Assembly (NCBI RefSeq): GCF_905397285.1
Contig: NZ_CAJPUX010000002.1
Span: 1,054,001 to 1,118,000 of the forward strand
DNA length: 64,000 nt
DNA from: Cupriavidus plantarum
Lineage (GTDB): Bacteria; Pseudomonadota; Gammaproteobacteria; Burkholderiales; Burkholderiaceae
Reading direction: 5' to 3'
The notes below the pieces were generated by a model. The model ran no database searches. It was not told the origin of the DNA and was given only the letters and a program-made list of their open reading frames with translations. Made by a program: the position numbers and the translations under genes. Numbering within the stretch: the first letter of the stretch is position 1; every line of letters starts with the position of its first letter. Positions 17,817 through 25,899 of this stretch are shown here, piece by piece.

Positions 17817-18824
17817 ATGCAGAAGATCCAACGCACTCTCAAGCTCGTATGCCGGCCCGCTGCGCTGGCACTGGCTCTCATCATGCCGTGGCTGGCCGCG
17901 CCTTCCGCGGCATCCGCCGCCTCCGACGCCGACTATCCGACGCGCCCGATCCGCTTCGTGGTGCCATTCCCCCCGGGCAGCGGCACCGATTCCACCGCGC
18001 GTGTATTCGCCAAGAAAATCACGGACCTGACCGGGCAGGGTGTCGTGGTGGAGAACAAGCCTGGCGGCAATGGCTTTATCGGCGTGCAGACCGTGCTGAG
18101 CGCGCCGGCGGACGGGTATACGATCTTTGTCGGGAGCAACTCGACGCTCTCCACCAACGCGGCGGCGTTCCGCAAGCTGCCCTACGATCCGATCGAGGAT
18201 TTCGCGCCGGTATCGCTTCTGACGCGCGGCCCTTGCCTCGTGCTCGTCCCGCAGAACTCGCGCTACACGACGCTCAGGGCGCTGATCGATTCCGCCCACG
18301 AGAAACCGGGTGCGCTCAACTATGGCTCCGGCTCGGTGTCTTACACCCTCTACAGCGAATGGCTCAACGAGCTCGCCAACATGAAGACGACCAACGTGCC
18401 TTACAAGGGCGCGGGCGATGCGATCAACGCGGTGGTCGCGGGCAATGTGGACTTTGCCGTGGTCGATGCGTCGGGGGCGATCGAACTGGCCAAGGCCAGC
18501 AAGGTCCGCGCGCTGGCCTATACCGCGCCGCGCCGGACGCCGTTGCTGCCCGATGTGCCGACGTCCGCGGAAGCGGGGGTGCCGGACTTCCAGTGCTTCA
18601 ACTGGGTCGCCGCCGCGTTACCCGTGAAGACGCCGCCGTCTGTCGTGCAGCGGGTGATCGCGTTGTTCAACAAGGCGGGCGCGACGGCCGAGGTGCAGGA
18701 CTATTACCGGCAGCAGTCCAACCAGTTGATCCTGTCCACGCCTGCCGAGATGCGGCGTTACCAGACCGAGGAGATCGCTCGCTGGAAGCGGTTGATCCAG
18801 GTGACGAAGCTCGAACTGCAATAA
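17817..18824 (+). CDS. Bug-family (tripartite tricarboxylate transporter) periplasmic receptor
   Basis: A 335-residue periplasmic binding protein. The cleavable signal peptide ends near SAASAASD, and the TctC/Bug start follows (YPTRPIRFVVPFPPGSGTDS, then GVVVENKPGGNG). ATG 17817 was chosen over an in-frame ATG at 17802 because GGAAGGAG overlaps the latter. Bug proteins capture carboxylates for TctAB permeases; no TctAB genes are in the window, so the permease must be elsewhere. Its place among CoA-metabolism genes suggests it binds the acid the operon degrades. Confidence 0.93.
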   Translation: MQKIQRTLKLVCRPAALALALIMPWLAAPSAASAASDADYPTRPIRFVVPFPPGSGTDSTARVFAKKITDLTGQGVVVENKPGGNGFIGVQTVLSAPADGYTIFVGSNSTLSTNAAAFRKLPYDPIEDFAPVSLLTRGPCLVLVPQNSRYTTLRALIDSAHEKPGALNYGSGSVSYTLYSEWLNELANMKTTNVPYKGAGDAINAVVAGNVDFAVVDASGAIELAKASKVRALAYTAPRRTPLLPDVPTSAEAGVPDFQCFNWVAAALPVKTPPSVVQRVIALFNKAGATAEVQDYYRQQSNQLILSTPAEMRRYQTEEIARWKRLIQVTKLELQ

Positions 18825-18837
18825 CGGAGGGCCAGCG

Positions 18838-19665
18838 ATGTTTGCGTCGAATCTGTTCGAGGGACAACGTGTCCTGATTACCGGCGGGGGCACGGGCATT
18901 GGGGCGAGCATCGGGCGCCGGCTCGTCTCGCTGGGCGCTCGGCTCATCGTCTGTGGGCGGCGGGAGGCGGTGCTGGCCGAGTTTGCCGCGTCCGTCGAGG
19001 GCGATGTCACGACCTACGTCTGCGACATTCGAGACCCGGAAGCCGTGGACGGGATGCTGACGTCGATCTGGGACACCGGGCCGCTCGATGCGCTCGTGAA
19101 CAACGCGGCGGCGAGCTTTATCGCGCGTACGGAACAGCTCTCCGCGCGCGCGGCGGATGCGATCCTCGGCGTGACGATGCATGGCGCGATGTACTGCACG
19201 CTGGGGGTGGGCCGCCGCTGGATCGAAGCCGGTCGCGGCGGCACGGTGCTGAGCATCCTCTCGACGTCCATCCGCACCGGCCGGGCGTTCACGGTGCCCT
19301 CCGCCATGGCGAAGTCCGCCGTACAGGCGATGACCCGCAGCCTGGCGGTCGAATGGGGCCCGCATGGCATCCGGCTCGTGGGCATCGCACCGGGGCCGTT
19401 CCCGACGGCGGGGGCGGGCGCCGGCCTCGACCCCACCGGCAGCCGCGCGACGGCGCGGCTGAATCCGCTGGGCCGCGTCGGCGACCACGACGAACTGGCG
19501 AACCTTGCCGCGTACCTGCTGTCGAGGCATGCCGGCTACATCAACGGGGAGGTGATCGCCATCGACGGCGGGCAGCACCTGCGGACGTCGGGCGCGGAGG
19601 ACCTGCTGCAATGGACCGAGGCCCAATGGCAGGAAGCCGCCGCGCGCCGGGGGCGGCGCGCATAG
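18838..19665 (+). CDS. SDR oxidoreductase resembling 2,4-dienoyl-CoA reductase
   Basis: A 275-residue Rossmann enzyme with TGGGTGIG (15-22) and the NNAA motif. The standard YxxxK active site is replaced by S155-A-M-A-K159, followed by AVQAMTRSLAVEWGP and APGPFPT. This is the signature of mammalian-type 2,4-dienoyl-CoA reductases, which also carry SxxxK. The separate catalytic Tyr those enzymes use, eleven residues before the Ser, is a Ser here (position 144), so the mechanism is uncertain. It is last in the operon, and its stop is directly followed by the convergent GMC gene. Confidence 0.85.
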   Translation: MFASNLFEGQRVLITGGGTGIGASIGRRLVSLGARLIVCGRREAVLAEFAASVEGDVTTYVCDIRDPEAVDGMLTSIWDTGPLDALVNNAAASFIARTEQLSARAADAILGVTMHGAMYCTLGVGRRWIEAGRGGTVLSILSTSIRTGRAFTVPSAMAKSAVQAMTRSLAVEWGPHGIRLVGIAPGPFPTAGAGAGLDPTGSRATARLNPLGRVGDHDELANLAAYLLSRHAGYINGEVIAIDGGQHLRTSGAEDLLQWTEAQWQEAAARRGRRA

Positions 19666-21366
19666 TCACGTGCGCTCGCGGATGAGGTCGGCGGCCTTCT
19701 CGGCGAGCATGATCGTGGGGAGGTTCGTGTTCGCGCTCGGGACCGAGGGCATGATCGAGGCGTCCGCCACGCGCAGGCCATCGATGCCTTGCACGCGGCA
19801 CTGGGCGTCGACCACCGTGCCGGGATCGTCCGCGCGCCCCATGCGGCAGGTCGAAGTGGGGTGTCCCATGGGTGCGATGGCCCCGAGGATCTCCTCGTCG
19901 GTCAGCCGCTGCTGCACGCCCCGATATCCAATCCATCTGCCGGGCTTCAGCGCATTGGCCAAGACCTGCCGCGACACGCGCGCGGGTGCGTTGAGCGCGA
20001 GCTTGGCGCCCATCGCCAGGAGCGTGCCCGCAAGGCCCGGCCGGTTGAACTGGTTGGCGGCCATTACCGGCGGAAGGATGAACGCATCGTGATAGCTCTG
20101 CTGCATGGCCGGCGACGAGAGCAGCGTTTCCACCATACGCGCCGCCAGCACCATTCGCGGCGCATCGCGTGGGTCGTCGAGCAGCCGAAAGTCGATCGCC
20201 GGCGGCGTATCGGGGTCCGGCGTCGCCACGGTCACGGCGCCACGCGAGTAGGGCGCATACAACGCGGCGCTCACCATGGCGAGGTCGGTGCCGAAGCTGC
20301 GCGGCCCCACGCGGCCGAGCAGCGAGAGGATCAGATCGCCCTCGGGGCAGTCGGCATGGCCTGACGAATGCCTGATGCCCGCGCAGGCAAATGTCCGCAC
20401 GGCCGCCGACTGGCGCGCATGACGGGGCAACGTGAGGGCGAATTGCAGATACGGGTGGTTCTGCAACTGCCGCCCGACGCCGGGCAGATGCCAGCGCGCG
20501 GCAATGCCGGCCGCCCGCAGCGTATCGCTATCGCCCACACCCGACCGCAACAGGATGGCGGGCGAATGGATGCCGCCCGCACACAGGACGACCTCGTCGG
20601 CGTCGAGCCGAAACGAGGAGGACGCGCCGCCCAGGCGATACGTTACGCCCGTGGCCCGCCGTCGCCCGGCTGCGTCGTCGATGTCCACGCGCAGCACGGT
20701 AGCGTTCGTCATGATCGTCAGATTCGGCCGCGCGCGGACCGCGGACGTGAGGTAGCACGATACCCCCGACGACCGCCGCCCATCGCGCGCCGCGTAGGGC
20801 ATCGGAAAGAAACCGCACCCCGGCGCCTCATTGATGTCGTCAACCGTCCCCAACCCCCGCGCATGCGCCGCCGCCTCGACCGCCCGCGCGATTCCCGGCC
20901 ATTCCGTCCGTGGCGCGCGCCGCAGGGCGAAGGGCCCATCGCTTCCGGGCCGCCTCTCCCGCCCGGCATCGCCCTCGGCCCGCTCGAAGTAGGGTCGCAC
21001 GCCATCCCACCCCCAACCGTCGGCGCCTGCCTCTACCCACCGCGCATAGTCCGAAGGCAGTCCCCGCAACGTCCACATGCCGTTGATACTGGAGCCACCG
21101 CCCAGCACCCGCGCCTGCGGATAGGGAAAATCGTCGCCCCCGACCCGCCGCCGCGCCCGCAACCCCGGCCAGAAGTACGAAGGATTCAGCGAGGCGCTGG
21201 GAAACGCATCGTCGATATCGGCGGGTATCGCGTCGGGCCGGACATCGGCGCCGGCCTCGAGCAACACCACCGAGGCAGCGGGATCTTCCGAAAGACGCGC
21301 GGCCAGCACTGCCCCGGCCGTGCCGCCTCCCACAATCACATACCGCGCCTTAGCGATTGTCGACAC
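19666..21366 (-). CDS. GMC-family FAD oxidoreductase (choline-dehydrogenase-like)
   Basis: About 566 residues from the GTG at 21366, which overlaps the upstream YciI gene by 17 bp; the frame extends further upstream without family character. The N-terminal dinucleotide fold is clear (YVIVGGGTAGAVLAARLSED, VVLLEAGAD). GMC signatures follow (RVLGGGSSINGMW; LCAGGIHSPAILLRSGVG), and the C-terminal active-site/FAD region is HPTSTCRMG...VADASIMPSVPSANTNLP. Such enzymes oxidise alcohols on polyols, sugars or cyclic substrates. It ends the hydroxyquinol-type operon and is a candidate for an early oxidation step. Confidence 0.88.
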   Translation of the reverse strand: MSTIAKARYVIVGGGTAGAVLAARLSEDPAASVVLLEAGADVRPDAIPADIDDAFPSASLNPSYFWPGLRARRRVGGDDFPYPQARVLGGGSSINGMWTLRGLPSDYARWVEAGADGWGWDGVRPYFERAEGDAGRERRPGSDGPFALRRAPRTEWPGIARAVEAAAHARGLGTVDDINEAPGCGFFPMPYAARDGRRSSGVSCYLTSAVRARPNLTIMTNATVLRVDIDDAAGRRRATGVTYRLGGASSSFRLDADEVVLCAGGIHSPAILLRSGVGDSDTLRAAGIAARWHLPGVGRQLQNHPYLQFALTLPRHARQSAAVRTFACAGIRHSSGHADCPEGDLILSLLGRVGPRSFGTDLAMVSAALYAPYSRGAVTVATPDPDTPPAIDFRLLDDPRDAPRMVLAARMVETLLSSPAMQQSYHDAFILPPVMAANQFNRPGLAGTLLAMGAKLALNAPARVSRQVLANALKPGRWIGYRGVQQRLTDEEILGAIAPMGHPTSTCRMGRADDPGTVVDAQCRVQGIDGLRVADASIMPSVPSANTNLPTIMLAEKAADLIRERT

Positions 21367-21634
21367 GCTTGTTGAACGGATGGATGTTGACCTGCCGCCA
21401 GAGCCCGGCATGGGCAAACGGATCGTTGGCGTTGAACGCCACCACATCCTCCTTGCGATCGGCTTCGACGAGGAAGAACGAACCGATCATCGTCTCGTTG
21501 TCGTCCGCGAGCAGCGGCCCGGATACCAGCGTGCGCACGGTCGCCTTGGCGAGATACGCCTTATGGGCTTCGTAGTTGGCCAGCCGTACCGACACGGCAT
21601 CCGGCTTGTCCAGCGCGTGAATCACGTAAAACAT
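21350..21634 (-). CDS. YciI-family small protein
   Basis: A 94-residue ferredoxin-like alpha/beta-barrel protein (start MFYVIHALDK, GGAG upstream). The conserved His/Asp pattern and the SGPLLADDNETMIGSFFLVEA core mark the YciI/muconolactone-isomerase-like fold. Family members include dehydrochlorinases and lactone isomerases of aromatic degradation, so a role in an isomerisation or elimination step beside the ring-cleavage dioxygenase is plausible but not shown. It lies 10 bp from the Dabb gene. Confidence 0.85.
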   Translation of the reverse strand: MFYVIHALDKPDAVSVRLANYEAHKAYLAKATVRTLVSGPLLADDNETMIGSFFLVEADRKEDVVAFNANDPFAHAGLWRQVNIHPFNKRVDNR

Positions 21635-21644
21635 GGGAGAGCTC

Positions 21645-21947
21645 CTAAGGTTGATAGTCCACCTGATACCGGGCAATGCGCAGATCGCCAAGCTCGCGCT
21701 TGACCCGCTGATGCTCGGGGTGCACCGCATACTGCTCCAGCGCGCCCTGGGAATCGAACTCGGAGTAGAGCACGACATCGCACGCATAGTCCACGCGGCT
21801 CGAGTCCACGCCGATCTCGAGGTGCAGCAGTCCCGGAATCTTGCCGCGCAGGCTCTCGAACGCGGCCTTGAGCTGCGCCACGGCCGAGCGCTTGTCGTGC
21901 TCGCTCTCGCCGCGCAGGTTCCACATCACGATGTGTTTGACGGTCAC
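21645..21947 (-). CDS. Dabb-family (dimeric alpha-beta barrel) protein
   Basis: A 100-residue protein starting at a GTG that overlaps the upstream dioxygenase stop as GTGA, so translation is coupled. The sequence VTVKHIVMWNLRGESEHDKR, then GLLHLEIGVDSSR and DVVLYSEFDSQGALEQYAVH, is typical of stress-responsive A/B barrel (Dabb) proteins. Related folds include cyclases, isomerases and decarboxylases. Tight coupling to an intradiol dioxygenase suggests it works on that pathway rather than as a generic stress protein. Confidence 0.87.
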   Translation of the reverse strand: MTVKHIVMWNLRGESEHDKRSAVAQLKAAFESLRGKIPGLLHLEIGVDSSRVDYACDVVLYSEFDSQGALEQYAVHPEHQRVKRELGDLRIARYQVDYQP

Positions 21948-22819
21948 GCGATTGTCTCCTTGCCGACGGGATTGAGGATGAAGTCGAAGTCGAGCGTATA
22001 GAACGGCGTATCGGACGACGCGCCATCGGGCGTTCGCCCCGCCGGATGCGCCACCCAGTCCGCGATCAGCGACGAGCGGACGCCGAATACCGCATCGGAG
22101 TCGAGGTACTGGCATCCCTCGCGAAACACATGCGTGACGAGCGTTTCGTACCCGGGCGCCGACACCATGAAGTGCAGATGCGCGGGCCGCCACGGATGCC
22201 GTCCCATGGCGTCGAGCATGCGGCCGACCGGCCCGTCGTGCGGAATCGGATAGCTCTCCGCGACGATGGACTTGAAGTGAAAGCGACCCTCGCGATCGGC
22301 CAGGAGCCTGCCGCGGCCCTGCGCGGGGCCGCCATCGCGCTGCACGTCGTAGAAGCCCTCGGCATCCGCCTGCCACACCTCCAGCTTCGCGCCGGGAACG
22401 ATCTCGCCCGTAATGCTCCGCACCTGCCCGCTCACGAAGCAGGGTTCGCCCGCCATGCCATTGCCGACGTCGTCGCCAAGCGCGTAGTCCGGCGCGTCAT
22501 CGACATAGAACGGCCCGAAGACCGTCGCCTCCGTGCAGCCAGGCGGCTTGCGATGGTTCTGCGCGGTCACGAGCGTGGACAGCCCGAGCGTGTCCGACAG
22601 CAGGATGAACTCCTGCCGCGTCGGCGTGCACGTCTGGCCCACCTCGGTCAGGAACTGGATGCCGGCAGCCCATTCCTCCTCGGTCAGCCGGGTCTCCCGG
22701 GCAAACGCGTGAAGATGCTGGACCAGGCTCGTCATGATCTCCTTGAGCCGGCTGTCCTTCATGTCGTGATTGCGCGCCAGTACCGCCTGGGTAATGGTCT
22801 CCTCATTGAGGTTGCGCAT
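21944..22819 (-). CDS. Intradiol ring-cleavage dioxygenase, probably hydroxyquinol 1,2-dioxygenase
   Basis: A 291-residue non-heme Fe(III) dioxygenase with the helical N-terminal dimerisation domain of catechol/hydroxyquinol dioxygenases. Iron ligands are visible: Tyr157 (EGFYDVQ), Tyr190 (ESYPIPHDGPVG), His214 and His216 (RPAHLHF). The stretch CTEATVFGPFYVDDAP is close to hydroxyquinol enzymes. The reaction would be intradiol opening of benzene-1,2,4-triol to maleylacetate. The maleylacetate reductase at 30793-31857 supports that over plain catechol, since no muconate cycloisomerase gene is nearby. No monooxygenase making hydroxyquinol is present. Confidence 0.9.
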   Translation of the reverse strand: MRNLNEETITQAVLARNHDMKDSRLKEIMTSLVQHLHAFARETRLTEEEWAAGIQFLTEVGQTCTPTRQEFILLSDTLGLSTLVTAQNHRKPPGCTEATVFGPFYVDDAPDYALGDDVGNGMAGEPCFVSGQVRSITGEIVPGAKLEVWQADAEGFYDVQRDGGPAQGRGRLLADREGRFHFKSIVAESYPIPHDGPVGRMLDAMGRHPWRPAHLHFMVSAPGYETLVTHVFREGCQYLDSDAVFGVRSSLIADWVAHPAGRTPDGASSDTPFYTLDFDFILNPVGKETIA

Positions 22820-22860
22820 GATGGTTGCTCCTGATGGCTAGTAACGGATTGGAAGGGGGG

Positions 22861-23838
22861 TTACGCCTTGTCGACGTCTTCCCAACGCGGGCAGGTACGC
22901 TTGTCCGCGGGGATGTCCACCGCCTGATAGTTGGTCTTGTCGATCACGGTCGCCGGCAGCACGATCTCCGTCTTCACCGGCTGGTTGCGCAGCTTGCGAA
23001 TCGCCGTCATCGTGCCGAGGCAGCCCTGGATGAAGCCGTTGTAGTCGCCCGTGGCGAGCAGCGTGCCGGCCTTGATCGCGTCGATCGCTTCCTTGGTGCC
23101 GTTGATGCCCGAGACCAGCGCCTTGCGATTCGCGCCCTGCAGCGCCTCGATCGCGCCGATCGCCATCGCATCGTTGGCCGCGAACACCGCATCGATCTGC
23201 GGATAAGACTGCATGAGGTTCTCCATCACCTGCAGCGCCTGCAGGCGTTGATAGTTCGCCGGTTGCGACGCCACGAGCTTGATGTTCGGGAACGCCTTCA
23301 GCGCGTCGCGCACGCCACGCGTGCGGTCGATGCTCGTCGCCGAGCCTTTCACGCCTTCGAGCAGGATCAGGTTGCCCTTGCCGCCCATGGCCTTGAACAG
23401 GTGCGTCGCGGTTTTGAGGCCCAGCTCGTAGTCGCTGGCGCCGACGAACGCGACGAAGTTGCCGACCTCGCTGCGGTCCGTCACGTTGACCACCGGAATG
23501 TTGGCCGCATTGATCTTCTTCACGCCCGGTCCCATCGCCTTGTAGTCCACGGGCACGAACACCACCGCATCGGCCTTCTTGATGATCACGTCCTCGATCT
23601 GGCTCATCTGCTCGGGAATGCTGTCGGGCTTGGTCGGGATGTAATGCGTGACCTTCGCGTTCAGGTCCTTCGCGGCCGCATCGGCGCCCTGGCGCAGCGC
23701 CTGGAAGTACGGGTTGGTCTGGTTCTTGGTAAACACGGCGATGCGTTCGCCATCGGCGTGGGCCGTGGACATCGCGAGCAGCGACAGCGCGGCGGCGGCG
23801 GCCATGGAAAGGCTCAGTGAGCAAAAGTGCTTGGGCAT
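22861..23838 (-). CDS. Sugar-type ABC importer, periplasmic binding protein
   Basis: A 325-residue type I periplasmic binding protein. The signal peptide (MPKHFCSLSLSMAAAAALSL...AHA) is followed by ERIAVFTKNQTNPYFQALRQ, the usual ribose/xylose-binding start. Conserved hinge elements follow (DAVVFVPVDY, IPVVNVTDR, AVFAANDAMAIGAIEAL). The start was chosen at the ATG with GGAG seven bases upstream. It delivers a ligand to the two permeases encoded next. The family (RbsB-like) mostly binds sugars and cyclitols, which contrasts with the aromatic ring-cleavage gene directly downstream. Confidence 0.92.
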   Translation of the reverse strand: MPKHFCSLSLSMAAAAALSLLAMSTAHADGERIAVFTKNQTNPYFQALRQGADAAAKDLNAKVTHYIPTKPDSIPEQMSQIEDVIIKKADAVVFVPVDYKAMGPGVKKINAANIPVVNVTDRSEVGNFVAFVGASDYELGLKTATHLFKAMGGKGNLILLEGVKGSATSIDRTRGVRDALKAFPNIKLVASQPANYQRLQALQVMENLMQSYPQIDAVFAANDAMAIGAIEALQGANRKALVSGINGTKEAIDAIKAGTLLATGDYNGFIQGCLGTMTAIRKLRNQPVKTEIVLPATVIDKTNYQAVDIPADKRTCPRWEDVDKA

Positions 23839-23875
23839 GTCTGTCTCCGTTGTAGTCGTGGTGTGAATCGAGGAA

Positions 23876-24856
23876 TCAACGCGTGCCTGTCCGGCGACGC
23901 GACAGCGTGTCAAAGAACACCGCCAGCACGACGATCACGCCCGTCACCAGCGGCTGCCAGTTCGCGCTGATTGTCAGCAGGTTCATGCCGTTGAGCACGA
24001 GCGTCAGGATGATCGCGCCGATCAGCGTGCCGGACACGCGTCCGACGCCCCCGAACAGCGAGGTCCCGCCGATCAGCACGGCCGCGATCGCGGGCAGCGT
24101 CAGCGCCTCGCCGATATCCCCTTCGGCCGAGTTCAGCCGCGCCAGAAAGACGAGACTGGCCAGCCCGGCCATCGCGCCGCTGATGACGTAGACGAGGATC
24201 AGGCGACGGCCGACCGGCACGCCCGACAGCCGCGCCGCCACGGGATTGGCCCCGATCGCATAGATTTCCTGCCCGAACGTGGTCTTCTGCGCCACCGCGA
24301 TCCCGACGAACAGGAACGCGAGCATCAGGAAGACGGGGATGGGCACGCCCCAGAGGTAGCCGCTGCCGATGGCGCGGAACGCGGGCGGGAAACCGTGGAT
24401 CGTCTCGCCGGCCATGAACCAGTAGGTCAGGCCGTGAAGAACCCACAACATGCCGTATGTCGCGATGAACGGCGGAATGCGCAGCTTGGCGACCAGCAGC
24501 CCGTTGGCCAGCCCGATCAACGTGCCACAGCCGAGCCCCACGCCTACGCCCAGCAGCGGCGAACCCGTGGCCTTGATCACGCTGGCCGCGAGGCAGGCGG
24601 ACATGGCGACGTTGGCGCCCACGGAGAGGTCGAGCCCGCCGGTGAGAATCACCAGCGTCAGCCCGGAAGCCAGCAGGAACAGCAGGCTCGCCTGACGCAA
24701 CACGTTGATCAGATTGCCCGTCGTCAGGAATGCATCCGAGGCAATCGCCAGCAGGGCGCAGAGCACGCCCAGCGCGGCAAGGCGGTAAGCAAACGATCGC
24801 GCATCGGACGACAGCGACAGTGGCGCCCGCGCGCCAGCGGTGGTGAGGGTAGTCAT
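23876..24856 (-). CDS. Sugar-type ABC importer permease (second)
   Basis: A 326-residue inner-membrane permease with about ten transmembrane segments. RbsC hallmarks are GLTLVILTGGLDLSVGANVA and LPAIAAVLIGGTSLFGGVGR. Its ATG overlaps the preceding permease stop (ATGA). It forms a heterodimeric channel with the upstream permease; two distinct permeases are less common than an RbsC homodimer. Confidence 0.92.
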   Translation of the reverse strand: MTTLTTAGARAPLSLSSDARSFAYRLAALGVLCALLAIASDAFLTTGNLINVLRQASLLFLLASGLTLVILTGGLDLSVGANVAMSACLAASVIKATGSPLLGVGVGLGCGTLIGLANGLLVAKLRIPPFIATYGMLWVLHGLTYWFMAGETIHGFPPAFRAIGSGYLWGVPIPVFLMLAFLFVGIAVAQKTTFGQEIYAIGANPVAARLSGVPVGRRLILVYVISGAMAGLASLVFLARLNSAEGDIGEALTLPAIAAVLIGGTSLFGGVGRVSGTLIGAIILTLVLNGMNLLTISANWQPLVTGVIVVLAVFFDTLSRRRTGTR

Positions 24857-25899
24857 GCGCGCTCCTTGTTCTTGAACGATTCGATCAGCAGCACGAGCAG
24901 CACGAGCAGGCCGATCGCCGCGACCTGCACCGCCGACGGCACGCCAAGCAGGTTCAGCCCGTTGCGCAGCACGCCCACGGCGAGCACGCCGAGCACGGTG
25001 CCGGGCAGCCAGCCATTGCCGCGATCGAACGTGGTGCCGCCCACGGCCACCGCCGCGATCGCATCGAACTCCATGCCGATGGCGGCCGTCGGATGGCCCG
25101 CATTCATGCGCGCCGTCAGCAACAGGGCGGCAATGCCGGCCATCACCCCGCCGAGCACGTAGACGGCAATCAGGTAACGATGGATGCTGACACCCGCGAA
25201 CTTCAATGCCTCGCCGTTGCCGCCGAGCGCGAAGACATAGGCGCCGAAGCGCGTGCGGTAGAGCAGCCAGTGGAACAGCGCATAGCAAACGACGGCGATG
25301 TAGATCGGAATCGGGATGCCCAGCCATTCGCCCGCATAGAGGTCGGGGATTGCATCGGAGATGCCGACCACGCTCTGGCCATCGGTCAGCACGAGCGCAA
25401 GGCCCTGCGCGGCGCCTAGCGTGCCCAGCGTGGCCACGAACGGCGGAATGCCGAGGCCAGTGACCAGGCCGCCGTTGACGAGCCCGAAAGCGATGCCGAC
25501 GCCCAGCGCCGCCAGCAGCGCGAGCGGGACGGAGCCCGTGGAGATGTTGACCATCGCCAGCACCACGCCGCAGAGCGTGAGCACCGCGCCGATCGACAGG
25601 TCGAGGCCTTCCGTCATGATGATCAGCGTCATCGGCAGCGCGATCAGCAGCAGGATGGTCGATTGCGTACCGACATTGAGCAGGTTGGCCATGCTCAGGA
25701 AACCGGGACCGAACACGCTGAAGGCGGCGATCAGCAACAGCAAGACCCATGCGGCGCCCGGCACGCGGCCAAGCATGCCGCCGCTTGGCAGGAGGGCGGG
25801 GGCGCCGCTGGCGGTGGGCTTGGAGACGGGAGTCAGCGTCATGGCATCGGGATGCAGGATGGCTTGTGGAGCGGGGCGGGTATCAGGCATGTCAGGCAT
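24853..25899 (-). CDS. Sugar-type ABC importer permease (first)
   Basis: A 348-residue RbsC-like permease. A hydrophilic N-terminal extension of about 45 residues precedes the first membrane helix. Core motifs are PMTLIIMTEGLDLSIGAVLT and AIAAVAVGGTTFDRGNGWLP. The start overlaps the ATPase stop by 8 bp; an internal ATG at 25890 is an alternative. It pairs with the second permease immediately downstream. Confidence 0.92.
   Translation of the reverse strand: MPDMPDTRPAPQAILHPDAMTLTPVSKPTASGAPALLPSGGMLGRVPGAAWVLLLLIAAFSVFGPGFLSMANLLNVGTQSTILLLIALPMTLIIMTEGLDLSIGAVLTLCGVVLAMVNISTGSVPLALLAALGVGIAFGLVNGGLVTGLGIPPFVATLGTLGAAQGLALVLTDGQSVVGISDAIPDLYAGEWLGIPIPIYIAVVCYALFHWLLYRTRFGAYVFALGGNGEALKFAGVSIHRYLIAVYVLGGVMAGIAALLLTARMNAGHPTAAIGMEFDAIAAVAVGGTTFDRGNGWLPGTVLGVLAVGVLRNGLNLLGVPSAVQVAAIGLLVLLVLLIESFKNKERA

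Noticed and set aside
23876..25750. Single 624-codon frame covering both sugar permeases
   Set aside because: The first half is an out-of-frame read of the upstream permease. The real second permease starts at 24856 in an ATGA overlap, so it is not a fusion protein.
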